DNA of 45,942 nt from Hyphomicrobiales bacterium (lineage in GTDB: Bacteria > Pseudomonadota > Alphaproteobacteria > Rhizobiales > Beijerinckiaceae). Within the stretch, counting starts at the first letter, position 1. Each line of letters opens with the position of its first letter. This document shows positions 32,620 through 41,185 of this stretch, one piece after another. Location: NCBI GenBank assembly GCA_930633525.1, contig CAKNFP010000005.1, forward strand, positions 1 to 45,942, given 5' to 3'. The position numbers and the translations under genes are program-made. Under the pieces are notes generated by a model. It had not been told where the DNA came from. It did not search any database and was given only the letters and a program-made list of their open reading frames with translations.

Positions 32620-33384
32620 ATGATAAGAGCAACTTCCTATCGAGAGTACTCGAAAATAAGGGTGAATGTAGTGAGTGTTGGTATTTTTGCCTTATCAGCG
32701 CTGGTAATATTTGTTGCTGCGTTCGTGCAGGGCACAACAGGCCTTGGATTTGCGTTGATCGCGGCGCCAATTATCGGGTTGATTGACCCGAAATTACTAC
32801 CTGTTCTTGTTCTCGTTTTGATGATTCCATTGAACCTGTTTGTAGCTTGGAGGGAGCGCCGTGCCGTCGATGTTATGGGCGCGGCATGGATCATGGCAGG
32901 ACGTGTGGCAGGCACCGGAGGTGGGTTGTGGTTGCTTCTTGCCATCCCTCTTAACAATCTCAATCTCCTTGTTGGGATATCGACGATCTTTGCTGCATCA
33001 GTCTCTTTGATTGCTCCCCCATTCAAACCGGGCAGCCGAGCGTTAATCGCCGTTGGTGCCATAACAGGAGTCACCGAGACGGCCACAGGAATTGGCGGGC
33101 CGCCACTGGCTCTGGCCTATCAGCACCGATCCGCACCTGTGTTACGTTCAACGATTGCGACATGTTTTCTACTTGGGGAGATTATATCTCTCATTGTGCT
33201 TTCGGCTTCAGGCCAAATTGATGCCGAGCAGATCCAAATGGCTCTGTTTCTGCTTCCTGTCCTAGGTCTTGGTGCGCTGCTAAGTAGCGCTATCCACCAC
33301 AAGATCGACGGCCCCCTCGTTCGAACACTTGTGCTCGCGTTCGCATTGCTTTCAGGTATCGCTGTCACAATTCGAGGCTGGTAA
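32620..33384 (+). CDS. TauE/SafE (TSUP) family membrane permease 2
   Basis: A 254-residue TSUP permease, shorter than the 15.7-kb one and not its copy. Signatures are AAFVQGTTGLGFALIAAPII in the first half and AITGVTETATGIGGPPLALAYQH in the second, which matches the inverted-repeat topology of the family. It starts at ATG 32620 or a nearby GTG inside the first 20 codons. It is followed 59 bp later by the LysR gene. Its likely role is movement of an organic anion of the pathway. Confidence 0.9.
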   Translation: MIRATSYREYSKIRVNVVSVGIFALSALVIFVAAFVQGTTGLGFALIAAPIIGLIDPKLLPVLVLVLMIPLNLFVAWRERRAVDVMGAAWIMAGRVAGTGGGLWLLLAIPLNNLNLLVGISTIFAASVSLIAPPFKPGSRALIAVGAITGVTETATGIGGPPLALAYQHRSAPVLRSTIATCFLLGEIISLIVLSASGQIDAEQIQMALFLLPVLGLGALLSSAIHHKIDGPLVRTLVLAFALLSGIAVTIRGW

Positions 33385-33443
33385 TAATACCAATTTTCTC
33401 AGAAATTTGATGGATGGCCTGAAACAGTCGCTGGAATGATTCC

Positions 33444-34379
33444 ATGGAGCGCCGACAACTGGAATACTTCGTTGCAGTCGCAGAGCAGGGCGGATTTGGG
33501 CGTGCGTCGGCAGCACTGAACGTGACCCAGTCGGCTATTTCGCAAGCCATCGGACAGTTGGAGAGAGAACTCCGTACTAAGCTGTTCTTGCGTACCGGTC
33601 GTCACGCCATCCTTACTGCAGCGGGTCACGCAGCCTTAACACCGGCACGGCAGGCGTTAAGGGATCTCGGCACAATTCGTGCGATCGTCGCAGATGTGAT
33701 GGGTCTGGCAGGCGGGCGGTTAGACATAGCGACCTTTCCTCCGCTTGCCGAATGGCCGGTTGGCGCGGTCGTTGGGGCATTCCGGAAGGAACATCCCGCC
33801 GTAACGATACACATTAAAGGCCCAACATGGGCGCGGATACCGGAAGTCGCCGAAATGGTCCGGGATGGTCGGTGCGAGCTAGGATTCACTGACGATAGCG
33901 AACTTGCGCATGGCCTGATCGCCCACCCGCTCGAGCCCCAAGACTATGTTGGAATCCTACCACCCGGGACGGTTATTGCAGACGATGGCGTGATTTCACT
34001 TGAGGATATCGTGGCACGCGGCCTGATTGTAGGACCGTGGTGGGAAACATCGCCTCCGTATATGGAGCTTCGGGCGAATTATCCAGATCTGGTACAGAAT
34101 GCAATTGCTGTTCGAATTGAGTACCGGGAAGCTTACGTTCCACTCGTCGTCTCCGGAGCTGGGGCGGCAATTCTGCCGAGATTTGTCGGAGAACTCGCTT
34201 CTGCAGCGGGCGCTACGGTAGCGGAATTAGCTTGCCCGATTTGGCTCAAAACCCTTCTAGTTCAGCGGCCCGGAGACATGGCGCCTGCAGCGCGCGAGTT
34301 CCGCGATGTTACCTTGCAGCTTTATGGCAGAGTAGAAGCGCCGGCCGATATTCCTGAAAGTCAATCACATTCAACATGA
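33444..34379 (+). CDS. LysR-family transcriptional regulator
   Basis: A 311-residue LysR regulator. The N-terminal winged helix-turn-helix is MERRQLEYFVAVAEQGGFGR then ASAALNVTQSAISQAIGQLE; the periplasmic-binding-protein-like effector domain follows (RLDIATFPPLAEWPVGAVVG). Its stop overlaps the start of the amidase gene (ATGA at 34376-34379), so regulator and amidase are co-translated. It probably controls the local TSUP/amidase/AtoE genes in response to the substrate. Unlike most LysR proteins it is not divergent from its neighbour. Confidence 0.95.
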   Translation: MERRQLEYFVAVAEQGGFGRASAALNVTQSAISQAIGQLERELRTKLFLRTGRHAILTAAGHAALTPARQALRDLGTIRAIVADVMGLAGGRLDIATFPPLAEWPVGAVVGAFRKEHPAVTIHIKGPTWARIPEVAEMVRDGRCELGFTDDSELAHGLIAHPLEPQDYVGILPPGTVIADDGVISLEDIVARGLIVGPWWETSPPYMELRANYPDLVQNAIAVRIEYREAYVPLVVSGAGAAILPRFVGELASAAGATVAELACPIWLKTLLVQRPGDMAPAAREFRDVTLQLYGRVEAPADIPESQSHST

Positions 34380-35809
34380 CGGATAGCAAGATGACATCCA
34401 TCGACGAGATTACGAGGAAGCCTGCACAGGTATTAGCCGGGCTGATTCGCGAGCGCGAGCTATCATGCCTGGAAGTTACCTCGGCTTTCTTGAAAAGGAT
34501 CGATGACATCAATCCAAAGATAAATGCATTTTGTACCGTCCTACACGAAGCGGCGCTCGCTGCGGCGGCGCAAGCCGATCAAGCCTTCACAAGCGGTTCT
34601 CCGATCGGACCGCTCCACGGCCTGCCGGTGGCGCTCAAGGATTTGACCCCGACTAAGGGAGTTAGGACCACGCGCGGCTCGCGTCTTTTCGAAAACGCCG
34701 TGCCAGCTGAGGACGCTGAGCTCGTCAGGAGGCTCAAGAAAGCCGGAGCCATTGTCATCGGCAAAACAAATACACCGGAGTTTGGGCATAAAGGCGAGAC
34801 GGATAATCTCATTTTCGGCCCGACGCGCAACCCGTGGCGTCTCGATCGCACTCCTGGTGGATCGAGTGGGGGCTCAGCCGCTGCCGTAGCTGCGGGATTG
34901 GTTCCGTTTGCAGAGGGTAGCGATGGTGCGGGATCGATCCGAATCCCGGCGAGCATGTGCGGAATCTTCGGCTTCAAACCAAGCTACGGGCGAGTGCCCG
35001 ATGTCGCTGGCCCATTCTCCAGCCACACTCCGTTCTTCCACAATGGTCCCCTGGCGCGAAGCGTGGGCGATGCCACGCTCCTATATCAGGCGATGGTTGG
35101 AGCCGACAGCGCTGATCCGTTCTCCGTTCCGACTGACCAGGATGTGCTGATGTCTCTTGACCACGGGGTTGCCGGCCTGCGCGTGGCATTCAGCGTGAAT
35201 TTGGGGTACTTTGAGGTGTCCGATGAGGTGAAACTAGCCTGTACAAGGGCCACGGAGGCGTTTGCGGCGCTAGGTTGCGTCGTCGACGAGGTGGAGGTGG
35301 ACTTCGACCGTGAATTGGAGGCGGCTTTCTTCACCCTCTGGTGTGCAAAGTTGGCGACTGTCTATTCCAACATCACGGACAGCGAATTCTCGTTGCTTGA
35401 GCCAGTGGTTCAGGGCCTGATCGAACAAGGCCGGCGATTGAGTGCCGTCGAATTTGGCCGCGCAAATCTCATGCGCGAAGTCGTTTGGAGTAGGCTGTGT
35501 TCTATTTTTGACAAGTATGATGTGTTGATCTGCCCAACAACAGCAGTTTCCGCCTTCCCTATTGAGAATGGGCCACCAGCTACGATCAACGGCGCGTCGA
35601 TCAATCGCCTTCTGGGCTGGTTCCTGACTTATCCCTTCAACTTCACAGGAAATCCTGCCGCCTCCGTTCCTTGTGGATTTTCTCATGACGGCCTCCCAAT
35701 CGGGATGCAGATTATCGGAAGGCGCCTCGATGACGGCTTGGTTTTACGAGCTTCCCGCACGTTCGAGCGTCTATCTCCTTGGCCCAAACTAGCAAATCCA
35801 AGCTTTTAA
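34376..35809 (+). CDS. Amidase-signature hydrolase 2
   Basis: A 477-residue amidase-signature enzyme with an intact triad: K88 ([11 protein letters not shown]), cis-S163 ([12 protein letters not shown]) and S187 ([14 protein letters not shown]). It is clearly different from amidase 1 at 17.2 kb, so the plasmid has two separate amide hydrolases rather than a duplication. It is coupled to the LysR gene by a 4-bp overlap. Being in the same low-G+C island suggests sequential or alternative steps in one pathway (inference). No gatB/gatC-like partner is present. Confidence 0.94.
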   Translation: MTDSKMTSIDEITRKPAQVLAGLIRERELSCLEVTSAFLKRIDDINPKINAFCTVLHEAALAAAAQADQAFTSGSPIGPLHGLPVALKDLTPTKGVRTTRGSRLFENAVPAEDAELVRRLKKAGAIVIGKTNTPEFGHKGETDNLIFGPTRNPWRLDRTPGGSSGGSAAAVAAGLVPFAEGSDGAGSIRIPASMCGIFGFKPSYGRVPDVAGPFSSHTPFFHNGPLARSVGDATLLYQAMVGADSADPFSVPTDQDVLMSLDHGVAGLRVAFSVNLGYFEVSDEVKLACTRATEAFAALGCVVDEVEVDFDRELEAAFFTLWCAKLATVYSNITDSEFSLLEPVVQGLIEQGRRLSAVEFGRANLMREVVWSRLCSIFDKYDVLICPTTAVSAFPIENGPPATINGASINRLLGWFLTYPFNFTGNPAASVPCGFSHDGLPIGMQIIGRRLDDGLVLRASRTFERLSPWPKLANPSF

Positions 35810-35908
35810 CTTTTAATGACCGTGTCCCGTTAAGTGGATTGATCATAGGACCAATGGCTGGCCGGCATTGTCGCGAAATTCCTGAAGCCCGCAACACCTA
35901 TTTCGCGC

Positions 35909-36076
35909 CTAGCTGGCCAAGGCTTCCTCGAACTCCGCAACCTCCGCGCCGGTCATTTCCTCCACGCCGATCGCGACCCGGAGCTTGTAGGTTTCCCCGC
36001 AAGATGGGCATTTCCGCTCGCCGGTCCAATGTCTGTGGCCGTCGAAACTGCACCGATCGCACTTGAATCGCGCCAT
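35909..36076 (-). CDS. Small zinc-ribbon protein
   Basis: A 55-residue protein from ATG 36076 (MARFKCDRCSFDGHRHWTGE) with AGAGGAA upstream. It has two CxxC knuckles (CDRC and CPSC), giving a zinc ribbon, and an acidic tail. It is the last gene of the traA operon, 11 bp after the DUF6118 gene. Function unknown; it is likely a conserved backbone protein. Confidence 0.75.
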   Translation of the reverse strand: MARFKCDRCSFDGHRHWTGERKCPSCGETYKLRVAIGVEEMTGAEVAEFEEALAS

Positions 36077-36087
36077 GCCTGGTTCCT

Positions 36088-36834
36088 CTACTGCTGCGCC
36101 ATCGCCGGCACGGTAATGGTGCATTTCTGGTCCTTCCCTGTCTGTTTCGCCGTCTTCAAACAGGCGGATATCGGATCGCCATTGAAATCATAGAACCTGC
36201 GCCCCCACTCCATCTTGCCGGTTTCGAGTGGGTCGGCCGCGCCAATCATGGCGTAGCCAGCGCTGATGCGATCGCTCCCCATGATAAGGGCGGCAGTACG
36301 GGTATCAGCCGAGAATGGCAGCGCGCGCGGCAAAAACAGCGTCAACAGCACACCGGCGACCAGGCCGGCAGTTCCCGCGCTCCACAACCAACGATCCTGA
36401 ACATACCGTTCGCGCGCGCCGGCGAGGCGGCGGGCCAGACTATTGGCGGAGCGCTCGAGGTCAGTTGCCTGGCGCTCGAGCTGCCGCGCGGCGGTGTTGA
36501 CCAGGCTTTCGCCGCCGCGCTCGAGCGCGCGGGCGTAATGTTCCGGGCCATTGCGCAGGACCGGCGATTGCTCGACCGCCTCAAGACGCATACCGACATG
36601 GGCGAGCTGCTGGACGATGCGGCCAAGATCGGGGCCGTAGTCGGTCGGCTGCTGTAGTTTCTCAAGCTGGTCGAACGCCGTTTCCACGCCGCGCCGGATG
36701 ACGGTCATTTCGCCGCCAAGGTCGCGGGTCAGCTTCTCGACCGACCGCCGTAACGCCTCGAACGCGGCGGCCGGGTCGCCGGCGTCGTCGGGCGCGTCCT
36801 GCGGCTCGAATCCTTCCCTGTCATCGTCGGTCAT
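36088..36834 (-). CDS. DUF6118-type conjugation-associated membrane protein
   Basis: A 248-residue protein. The acidic N-terminus leads to an alpha-helical, probably coiled-coil region (residues about 25-130, ALRRSVEKLTRDLGGEM through QLERQATDLERSANSL), one transmembrane helix (LWSAGTAGLVAGVLLTLFLP, about 148-167), and a C-terminal outside domain with two Cys. I recall DUF6118 proteins next to TraA-type relaxases on alphaproteobacterial plasmids. It is 8 bp after traA and 11 bp before the zinc-ribbon gene. The role is unknown, perhaps anchoring or regulating the relaxosome. Confidence 0.78.
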   Translation of the reverse strand: MTDDDREGFEPQDAPDDAGDPAAAFEALRRSVEKLTRDLGGEMTVIRRGVETAFDQLEKLQQPTDYGPDLGRIVQQLAHVGMRLEAVEQSPVLRNGPEHYARALERGGESLVNTAARQLERQATDLERSANSLARRLAGARERYVQDRWLWSAGTAGLVAGVLLTLFLPRALPFSADTRTAALIMGSDRISAGYAMIGAADPLETGKMEWGRRFYDFNGDPISACLKTAKQTGKDQKCTITVPAMAQQ

Positions 36835-36842
36835 GGCGTCTC

Positions 36843-39800
36843 CTACCGTTCAAGCCCGAGCGATCGGCCGCGCGTGAGGCTCTGTTGCAGCTCCCACGAA
36901 ATCCTCTCGCTCTGGCGCGTATGCTGGCCGATTCCGAGTTCCTGACGGCGATTGCGCAGGATGGATTCAACCTGGGGGTCGCGTTCAAGGCTCTTGGTCA
37001 AGCCGTTCATCTGGCCTTCCACCTTGCCGCGCGCCTCGTCGTGCTGCCAGCCGCGAAGCTGCTGGCGCTGCTCCTGCAACGCCTGCCAGCGTTCAACGAA
37101 ACGATCGGCCCTGACATTCGGATCGGCCTGCATGGCGCGCTCGTGGTCCAGCCGCTCGATGACCTGGCCGACGCGCGGCCGGCCGGAAAGCTCGGTCATG
37201 CTGCGCTGCATGTCCGGATCGTAGCGCAGCGCCGACCGCATCAGATCGCGCGCGCCCGGCCGCGCCTGATCGAGCTCAAGGCCGGCCTCGCGCAAATCCT
37301 GACGCTGCGCGTCGAGGATCGGAAGGCCCTCGCGCCGCTGCCTGTGGGCGGATTCATAGGCGCGGGCATAGCGATCAACGGCCTGCTCGAACTCCGACTG
37401 CGGCCGTAACCGTTCGGCAAGCCGGTCCTGCGCCGGCGCTTGCCGCAAGCTCCCTTCCCTTTCCGGCCGTTCTCCCGGCTCCTGGGAAGCCTCACGGCCG
37501 GCCGGGCCAACATTGAGCCGCAACCCGTCGAACATACCGCGCCGGCGCGTCTCGGCCTTCTCTGGCCGATCCTGGGGCCGTTCGTCGCGGTCCTGCGCGG
37601 TCGGCTGATTAGCCGGCGCGCTCCGTGACAGTTTCAGGCCCTCGAACCGGCTGCGGCGCTGCTGTCGATCGCCGCGATCCTGGGCGAGATCCTCGGCGCG
37701 GGAAACCCGCGCGAGATCCTCGCCCTTGTTTTTCGCGATGCCAGGACGCAATCTGCCGGCACTCGCGGTTTCGCGAGCCTGGTCCCGGCCCTCCCCTATC
37801 CCCCCTAAGCCCAAAGTGGCCGGGACCGATCTTTCGGCCGCCGGCTCCCTGTCCGGACGCAGCTCGGCGGCACGATCGTCGGGAATCTCGATCTCGCTGC
37901 GGACGCCCATGCGCTCCGCGATGCCCCGCCGCTCGGCAAAGTCCTGGGCATAATCGAGCGTGGTTTCCTTCACGCCCGACCGCGACAGGCGGCTTTCAAG
38001 CTGGCTATAGGCCAGCTCGCCAGCGTCCCGCACCTTCCACGAATTGCGCTCGGCCGTGGTCCCGTCCGGAAGGCGAACCGGCTCCGATCCGCGATGCTCA
38101 AGGCCGATCTTGTCTCCGACCTCCGCACCGGATTCCTTCATGGCGCGTTCAAGATCGACGCCCCAAACGGTATGGCGCTGGCCCTTGTCGTTTTCCAGCG
38201 TGACGAAATAGCTTTGGCTATTTCCTTGCTGGTGCTCATAGGGGGCGACCCCATGCTCGACTAAGCGGCCCGAAGCCAACGTTTGGCCGGCATGACGGTC
38301 GGCAAACTCGTCATGGGCCGCGTAGAGCTGCGCGCCGTCGCGATGCCGGGTCATGGCGACATAAGTTAGATGCCGGTCCATCGTCCCCGATGCCAGCACA
38401 AAACTGCGATCGACGGTCGCGCCCTGGTTCTTGTGAATCGTCGTCGCATAGCCGTGGTCGATTGCCTGATAGTCGTTCATCGGCACGGCAACGCTGCGCC
38501 CCTCCGCGCCCTTCGGCCCGTCGAGCGTGGCGATGATCCGCCCTGGCTCGACATGATCGACCGTCGCGAGCATCCCGTTCTTGACGCGAAGGTCGCGATT
38601 GTTTTCGAGGAACACGATGCGGTCGCCCGTCGCAAAATCACGCTTGCCGTCATTGGTCTGGAAGGTCAGCCCGCCGGCCGGCCCTTTCCGCTCTTGGGTG
38701 GCCTCCTGGGCGACGTCGCCCGATCCTGGCCCGTCCTCGGCCACGTTGGCCCGTGCCAGCTTGCCCCGCTCCTGTAGCTCGCTCCGGATCGCCTCGTTGA
38801 TGGCGCGAACATCGGCACGGCGATGCGCCATCGCAACGCGGGTGCCGTCCGGACGCTGATCGCGATCGGCTAGATAATCGCGCACGATCTCGCCCCGCGC
38901 ATCCTCGCCGCTCTCGCTGAATCGAATATCGCCATGCTCCCGATAGGCGGCCAGGCCCTCGGCCGTCCGGTGCGTGGCGAAGGCAACCGACGCCTCCCGC
39001 TGCCAGTCCACGCGCTGCCGGCGTATTTCGGAAAGCTCGGCATGGCCGATCTGCTCGGCAATGGCGCGGAACGCAGCACCCGCCCCGATCGCCTGTAGCT
39101 GTTCATGGTCGCCGACAAGCACGATCTTCGCCCCGCGCGCTTCGGCCTCGTTGACGAACCGGGAAAGCTGGCGGCTCCCGATCATGCCCGCCTCGTCGAT
39201 CACGAACACGTCGCCGCGGCCGAGCTGGTTGCGGCCGGCCTGCCAGCCGTAATCCCATCCCGCCAGCGTGCGGCTCTGAATGCCGGACGATTCCTCCAAC
39301 CCCTCGGCCGCCTTGCCCGACAAGGCCGCACCGTGAACCGTATAGCCCTCGGCCTCCCACGCCTCGCGCGCGGCGGCGAGCATGGTGGACTTGCCAGCGC
39401 CGGCGAAACCGACAACGGCCGCGATGCGTTCCCGGCCGGTGACATGCTCGATCGCCGCCCGCTGCTCGTCCGAAAGCCGCGCGGAAGCATCGCCCGCGCT
39501 CCGCTGAAGGGCGGCGTCCTGGCGCTCTATGGCGCGATCGACATGCCGGCGATCGACGCCATGATTGCGCGCCTGGTGCAGCCGCTCGGCCGACGCCACC
39601 ATGCCGGATTCGATCTCGACCATTTCGCGGGTCGAATAGCGCGCAAGCTCGACCTCGCCTGTCTCGGCGTTCGTGCGCTCCGGCTGAAGCTCGACCAGCG
39701 CCGGCGAGGCCATCACCGTCGCAAAGGCGTTCCGGAACTCCTGCGGGTCGTCGTTGATATAGCGATGCAGCGCCCGCGCCACGTCGCGCCGATCGAACAC

Positions 39801-40619
39801 GCTCTTTTCGCCGGTGATGATCGTAAGAACCTGCTCCGGCTTCTCCCTGATGAGGTCCGCGTTGCGCGCTGCCGCTTGCCTGTCCAGCCGCGCCCGCGAC
39901 ACGTCGAGGCCGCGCCTGTCCATCTGCGTGGCGTGCACCCCCATATGCTCGGTCGGCGCGATCTCAAGCCCGCGCTCCATGTGCGAGCGATGGTCGATGC
40001 GAATATCCAGGCCGGCCATTGCCAGCCGCTCATTGGCGATCCCCTCCCATTTCTGGCGAAGGTCGCGAAGCTGCATGTCGGTCGTCGGAAGATCGTGCGC
40101 CAACAGCCATTTGTTTTCGCGCTCAAGATAGGTCTTCTCGCCCAGCCCTTCCTCCGTCACCTGGCGCGTGGTCATGAGAATGTGGGCATGGTGGTTGCGA
40201 ACGTCGCTCGCCTCGTGCGGCGCATGGATGGCGAAATCCACGGCCGCCCCGTAGCGGTCGGCAAGCTCCTGCGCCATTTCCCGCGTGGCCTCTAGCCGCT
40301 GCTCGGCCGACAGCTCATGCGGCAAGGCAACCTCGAACTCGCGGGCAACGCGGGCGTCTTTCCGCTTCTCGGCAAACTCGGCGGCGTTCCACAAGGCCGA
40401 GCGGTCCCGTGCCCAATCGGCGTTGACGCCTATGGGGCCGGCACCCGGTTCGGGCAAGACGATCTCGGCATGTTCGACGCCCTGCTTGGCCGTGTAGTCG
40501 TGCGTGATCCCGTCGCGCTCGTTGGTCAACTTTTCGCCGGCGCGATAGGCCATCGCAGCAACCGCGCTGCGCCCTGCCTTCCGCGAAACCGGCTTCATGC
40601 TGAAATGGTAGATCGCCAA
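36843..40619 (-). CDS. traA: Ti-type conjugative relaxase/helicase TraA (MOBQ)
   Basis: A 1258-residue bifunctional relaxase-helicase. The N-terminal MobA/MobL domain has catalytic Tyr likely Y25 (AAMAYRAGEK) and the metal-binding triad region RNHHAHILMT (143-147). A RecD/TraI-like helicase follows with Walker A VVGFAGAGKSTM (about 403-413), Walker B VFVIDEAGM and a late motif YATTIHKNQGATVDRS. The last third is Arg/Glu/Gln-rich and probably binds partners. It starts with TTG at 40617-40619, preceded by GGGAAGCGGCGC. The divergent traD/traG lie across oriT. It would nick at GTAAGTG-CGCCCT and unwind the transferred strand. Confidence 0.96.
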   Translation of the reverse strand: MAIYHFSMKPVSRKAGRSAVAAMAYRAGEKLTNERDGITHDYTAKQGVEHAEIVLPEPGAGPIGVNADWARDRSALWNAAEFAEKRKDARVAREFEVALPHELSAEQRLEATREMAQELADRYGAAVDFAIHAPHEASDVRNHHAHILMTTRQVTEEGLGEKTYLERENKWLLAHDLPTTDMQLRDLRQKWEGIANERLAMAGLDIRIDHRSHMERGLEIAPTEHMGVHATQMDRRGLDVSRARLDRQAAARNADLIREKPEQVLTIITGEKSVFDRRDVARALHRYINDDPQEFRNAFATVMASPALVELQPERTNAETGEVELARYSTREMVEIESGMVASAERLHQARNHGVDRRHVDRAIERQDAALQRSAGDASARLSDEQRAAIEHVTGRERIAAVVGFAGAGKSTMLAAAREAWEAEGYTVHGAALSGKAAEGLEESSGIQSRTLAGWDYGWQAGRNQLGRGDVFVIDEAGMIGSRQLSRFVNEAEARGAKIVLVGDHEQLQAIGAGAAFRAIAEQIGHAELSEIRRQRVDWQREASVAFATHRTAEGLAAYREHGDIRFSESGEDARGEIVRDYLADRDQRPDGTRVAMAHRRADVRAINEAIRSELQERGKLARANVAEDGPGSGDVAQEATQERKGPAGGLTFQTNDGKRDFATGDRIVFLENNRDLRVKNGMLATVDHVEPGRIIATLDGPKGAEGRSVAVPMNDYQAIDHGYATTIHKNQGATVDRSFVLASGTMDRHLTYVAMTRHRDGAQLYAAHDEFADRHAGQTLASGRLVEHGVAPYEHQQGNSQSYFVTLENDKGQRHTVWGVDLERAMKESGAEVGDKIGLEHRGSEPVRLPDGTTAERNSWKVRDAGELAYSQLESRLSRSGVKETTLDYAQDFAERRGIAERMGVRSEIEIPDDRAAELRPDREPAAERSVPATLGLGGIGEGRDQARETASAGRLRPGIAKNKGEDLARVSRAEDLAQDRGDRQQRRSRFEGLKLSRSAPANQPTAQDRDERPQDRPEKAETRRRGMFDGLRLNVGPAGREASQEPGERPEREGSLRQAPAQDRLAERLRPQSEFEQAVDRYARAYESAHRQRREGLPILDAQRQDLREAGLELDQARPGARDLMRSALRYDPDMQRSMTELSGRPRVGQVIERLDHERAMQADPNVRADRFVERWQALQEQRQQLRGWQHDEARGKVEGQMNGLTKSLERDPQVESILRNRRQELGIGQHTRQSERISWELQQSLTRGRSLGLER

Positions 40620-40678
40620 GCGCCGCTTCCCTCTCCTGCCGACCGGCTCCGCCGCTCTCTCTGCGTCAGCGGCGCGCT

Positions 40679-40708
40679 GAGTTGCGAAGCAACTCGTAAG
40701 TGCGCCCT
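40679..40708. other. oriT: Origin of transfer (RSF1010/Ti-like nic region)
   Basis: A perfect inverted repeat GAGTTGC (40679-40685) / GCAACTC (40689-40695), loop GAA, is followed at once by GTAAGTGCGCCCT (40696-40708). This is the arrangement of MOBQ origins: a hairpin next to the conserved core shared by RSF1010 and Ti plasmids. It lies between the divergent traA and traD genes. The rest of the 240-bp gap (40620-40903 less this site) holds both promoters; a further short dyad AGCGGCG is seen but not interpreted. Confidence 0.9.
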
Positions 40709-40903
40709 TCGTAATTCAATCGCTCCGCTCTTTCATGCCTCCGGTGTGGCGCTGCGGCAAGCTCTGTGCGAAACAATTGAGGTCGCGATTGTGCGTCTGT
40801 CAGCGCAATATTTCAACCGGAAGAAGGTGAATATGGCGGCGATGGGTGGAAAAACGACATGGCGCTGATAAAATCAGACGGCCGAAAAGAGGGAGACGAT
40901 GCG

Positions 40904-41185
40904 ATGGCGCGCAAGACGATCGAACAGCGATTGGCCGAACTGGATGCGCAGCGCGCCACGCTCAAGGCCAGGCTGTCGAAACAGGAACGCGCCAGGGACA
41001 CACGACGCAAGGTGCTGCTCGGCGCGCTCGTCCTCCATCGCCTCGAACACGGCCCCGATGAAATCTCCAGGCAGCTCCCCGATTGGCTGCGCCGCGAGCT
41101 GCCCGGCTTTCTCACCCGCGACATGGACAAGGAACTGTTTGCCGATCTGCTGGCGACCCCATCGGATCGGGGACCGGCCTCGTGA
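40904..41185 (+). CDS. traD: Conjugal transfer protein TraD (Ti-type relaxosome accessory)
   Basis: A 93-residue basic, helical protein (RKTIEQRLAELDAQRATLKA, then LEHGPDEISRQLPDWLRREL) of the TraD family that sits between oriT and traG on Ti-like plasmids and helps the relaxase at oriT. ATG 40904 is preferred with AGAGGGAG upstream; an in-frame ATG at 40859 is possible. Its stop overlaps the traG GTG start. This is not F-plasmid TraD. Confidence 0.88.
   Translation: MARKTIEQRLAELDAQRATLKARLSKQERARDTRRKVLLGALVLHRLEHGPDEISRQLPDWLRRELPGFLTRDMDKELFADLLATPSDRGPAS

Noticed and set aside
15691..35809. Assignment of the catabolic island to a specific pollutant such as a benzamide or sulfonate
   Set aside because: Amidase-signature and ABC families are too broad; no diagnostic residues or neighbours fix the substrate.
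39105..40295. 396-codon plus-strand frame opposite traA
   Set aside because: Antisense shadow of the high-G+C relaxase gene; residues show no domain and traA is certain.
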